Assembly (NCBI GenBank): GCA_018806915.1
Contig: JAGKQI010000049.1
Location: 310,001 to 374,000, forward strand
DNA length: 64,000 bases
Direction: 5' to 3'
DNA from: Phytophthora colocasiae
Lineage: Eukaryota; Oomycota; Peronosporomycetes; Peronosporales; Peronosporaceae
A model generated the notes under the pieces. It was not told the origin of the DNA and did no database searches. It saw nothing but the letters and a program-made list of their open reading frames with translations. The position numbers and the translations under genes were made by a program. Of this stretch, positions 61,064 to 64,000 are shown piece by piece. How positions within the stretch are numbered: position 1 is the stretch's first letter; each line of letters begins with the position of its first letter.

Positions 61064-64000
61064 ATGGAGGCTTCCAGCGCTTCTGGCGTCTCTCGAGCGC
61101 CATCCACAGAGCTGCGAGCTACCGTATCTACACTACCAGTCCTCAAGGAACAGAGCAGCAGTGAGAGCGATAGCAGTAGCGACAACGAGGTCGAAATTTC
61201 TGTAAAAATCGCCCGGAACAAGCGCAGAAATCGCGAAAAAGCAGATAATTCGAGGTTTATGCTACTTCCACGCTCGTCCAGCCTCGGTTATGAGCACCGT
61301 AGACCATTAGCAGAGACAGGAGACCCATGCATGCTTGCTGCAAGTGAGAGTGACGAAGTGGCTAGTCTAGACGTGCTGGAAACTGAAAAATCCGACCAGA
61401 ATCCGCCTTTGGATATTATCGTGAACCAAAAAGCTCTTCCAAGGCCGCAGACGTCACTATCTGTAGATTCTCAATCCAGATCCGAGTCGAGTTCATCAAA
61501 TTCAGGGCTGGATCTGCTCTCAACGTCTGAAAGAGAGTCAATTAAACTGGTTAAAAGGGAAATTCCAAGACCTCCCCAAAGATCAGGCATTCCGGAAGTT
61601 ACTACAGGCAGTGGAGGGGAAGAAAGCAGCAGAGGAGGGCATACTAAAAGGAAACAGGTGCCTTATGCTTGGGTATTAGCAAAAGTTGGCCAGAAGACGA
61701 GGAAAAAGATCGGAGATATCCGAAATTCCTACTTTGCTGGATGGCTGGTGTTCTGCTCGTTATTTGTGGCGCTGTTGAACATCTTTGCTATTGCAATTGT
61801 GCAGCTTACGTACCATCCAGAGCGGAATATTGGAGAAGATCCTGTTTCTAGACGGCAGTGCAGACATTGGCTCAAGCTACTCATGACGATGCACTACGTT
61901 GGATTACCGAATATCGTGCTAATTGCTCCGGTCGTTTTCCCGAACGATTTCTTTTCGTTATACAGAGCCAAGGACAAGCGGATGATTCGACGGCCGTATC
62001 TACTGTTCTGTGAGATGATTGTGGCGGTGCAGCTGGGTTTTATGATGTACGTTGCTGTGAACCAGTTACTAAACGTCCCTGTGATTGTGGATTGTCATGA
62101 CGAGCTGAAACCGAGGCAAATTGTGTTATTTTACTCCGCAACGGTGGTTTGGTTGGTGCTTCTACGTCAGATCATCGTCTTCTGCCGCTTTTTAACGCAT
62201 TTGAAGCTGCAAGCAGACAGTTCTAACGATTCTTCTCATACCTCAGCTATGGGCAACTGGTTCCGAGCGTTAAAGGCGCTATCGATCCGAAGTGAAAAGA
62301 CGAAGCTGGCAAAGGAGTTCAAGAAACTTTTGTATCGTGCTGTCGCTCGCGGGGATGTCCTTACAGTTGAAACCCTATTATCTGAAGCGGAGTCTAAGTA
62401 CAGGATCAATCGGATACAAGATCTCTACAAACCACCGGTGTTGTGGTTTTACGCTTTCGCGAAATCCAGGAAAAATCCACTACATATTGCTGTGAAGCGA
62501 GGCAACATCAGGATCGTTGAGCTACTACTTGATCATGGAATGGATGTCAATGTACTGGATAAAGTGGTGCGCGTGAATTTCAATGTTGGATTAATGTTCA
62601 AGATCATCACTCGTATACTGGTAAGCAATTGCGTGCATACTGACAACAGCAAGATTTAACCATTTGTCTTTAGGTTCACACTCAAGACGGACTTCGATCG
62701 CCTTTAAAGACTGTCCTGTGCTCCGTACTGCTCCCTCCTCTCCATGGTGCAGTTGCTGAGGGTTACGTTAATATCGTCCGTTTACTCATCAGCAAGGGAG
62801 CAGACGTGAATGCCGTGCCACGAGCTTCGTTCTACTATCCAGCAGCTGTCCTCCCTCCAATTTTCGTAGCCGATGATCCTCAAGTACTGCGATTACTGGT
62901 TGCAAATGGGGCCAATTTTCTCCAAGTTGCTTCTGTTTCACTTACTGGATTAATCCGCACCTACGCGACACCGTTGCAACAAAGTACTTTCACTCTGAGA
63001 TCAGATCTGAGTGACTACTTACTGGATTGCGGTGGTGACGTGGCTCTCACTCCTCTTCACGAAGCTGCAGCTACAGACAACGTAAAGAGGATCAAGCGGC
63101 TTCTTGCGCGTGGTATCAATATCGATACGCTTGGAGAACGAGTAGAAGGTGTGCATCGTCGAACACCTTTGCACTGGGCAGCGGTTGTGGGCAAGGTGAA
63201 GGCTGCTAAGCTTCTGCTAGGAAAAGGAGCTAATCCGAACGCAAGAGACCGGGATGGACGTACGCCTTTGCACTGGGCAGCCAGGAACAACCACGACGAA
63301 GTAGTATCCTTACTACTGGCTTTCAATGCGCAGTCTGACGCCATTGATGATGAAGGTATCCCAGTCGTGTGCTTTGCTGCTGAAGCAGAAGGCGTTGACT
63401 CGTCAATCTTCTCGAATCTGGTAGCTGCAGGTGCAAGTCTTCGAACTCAAGTGTCGGGTGGAAATACAGCGCTTCATATTGCTCTACAGAGAGAAAACAG
63501 ACAGACAGCAGTGTCGTTGATCAAGTGTGGCTCCAGTATGATGATCACGAATGATTCCGGCAAGCGAGCGGTGGATTGTACGACGTCTACGGAGCTGCAG
63601 TTCTTACTTAAGAAGGAAGCTGGTACGCGAAAGATTATGATCTCGTACACCCACACGCATGCTCAATTAGCGTCAAAAGTGCGTGAGCATCTGGAGACAC
63701 AGGAGCAACTCACGTGCTGGATGGATACGATGGATCCCAGTGGAATTGGAGGTGGAGCAGTTTGGCGAGAAGAAATCGCACGTGGTATCAACAACTGCTC
63801 ACTGGTGCTCAGTATTGTGTGCGATGGTTACACGAAATCTGAGTGGTGTCTGAAAGAACTGGCGCTGGCAAAGCTACTTCGAAAACCAGGTAGGTTGTGC
63901 ATGATTAGACTGCATGGCGATTATGTTGCTAACAATGCCGTTGTATTTAGTACTTGGTCTGATAGTGGAGGAAGATCATCCAGCGTCTATGGCGCCTTTG
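61064..64000 (+). CDS. Membrane protein with ankyrin repeats and a TIR domain (3' end outside window)
   Basis: Exons are 61064-62620, 62674-63889 and 63951 onward, with introns of 53 and 61 bp in phase. Residues 1-220 are Ser-rich and charged. Several membrane spans follow (about 225-385: YFAGWLVFCSLFVALLNIFAI, HYVGLPNIVLIAPVVF, MIVAVQLGFMMYVAV, IVLFYSATVVWLVLL). Ankyrin repeats run from about 470 to 840 (KNPLHIAVKRGNIRIVELLL, TPLHWAAVVGKVKAAKLLLGKG, TPLHWAARNNHDEVVSLLL). A TIR domain begins near 860: IMISYTHTHAQLASKVREHL, DTMDPSGIGGGAVWREEI, then SEWCLKELALAK. The Glu in CLKEL aligns with the catalytic Glu of NAD-cleaving TIR domains. TIR domains act as signalling adaptors or NADases in immunity and cell death. 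The membrane-ANK-TIR order suggests a sensor with an enzymatic output, but partner and trigger are unknown. Confidence 0.85.

Noticed and set aside
1..64000. CRISPR arrays, rRNA or tRNA genes
   Set aside because: No regularly spaced repeats, rRNA motifs or cloverleaf consensus arms were seen; the tRNA-like match is only the retrotransposon primer-binding site.

Overview
The window looks like nuclear DNA of an oomycete, most likely a Phytophthora/Peronosporales-type genome. It has short spliceosomal introns of about 50-85 bp, compact genes on both strands, a match to the oomycete initiator element (GCTCATTTTACA near 28.9 kb), an M96-like bZIP/START gene, TKL receptor-like kinases, and decayed Ty1/copia, hAT and Merlin-like transposons. 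All identifications come from reading the sequence; no search was run.

Layout. 1-6.3 kb: two different copia elements. Element B (311-bp LTR) sits inside element A with a TCCCA target duplication, and the nest was later broken by an inversion. 7.9-9.1 kb: a membrane-anchored GH18 gene. 9.1-11.1 kb: an M96-like pseudogene split by a 1,023-bp Merlin-like element with perfect 67-bp inverted repeats. 12.4-14.3 kb: a GNAT / beta-trefoil / degenerate inositol-oxygenase fusion. 14.3-17.5 kb: a protein with several cyclic-nucleotide-binding domains. 17.7-25.6 kb: two receptor-like TKL kinases, the second split by a 2.3-kb hAT element (8-bp duplication TTGAACAG). 25.9-34.1 kb: conserved genes (eIF3b, a HAD-like protein, an IQ-motif protein, a small basic protein, SMG9).

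34-60.5 kb: an array of nine copies of one multi-pass membrane protein family that I do not recognise. Four copies point left (34.1-43.0 kb) and five point right (47.3-60.5 kb). A two-domain TKL kinase gene lies between the two arms and is broken by a 326-bp solo LTR. Five copies look intact, two carry one or two single-base frameshifts, and two are remnants. An intact M96-like gene and a small two-exon gene lie inside the left arm. A full-length copia element (C; identical 206-bp LTRs, CTGCA duplication) lies in the right arm inside an older foldback element. 61.1-64 kb: a membrane / ankyrin / TIR protein that runs off the window.

Themes. Three host genes (M96-like, receptor kinase, dual kinase) can be read as continuous frames once a transposon and one target duplication are set aside, so they were intact when hit. 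All three copia elements place the gag start codon inside a primer-binding site complementary to the anticodon arm of initiator tRNA-Met. The best candidates for new biology are the nine-copy membrane family, the TM-ankyrin-TIR protein beside it, and the GNAT/trefoil/pseudo-oxygenase fusion.
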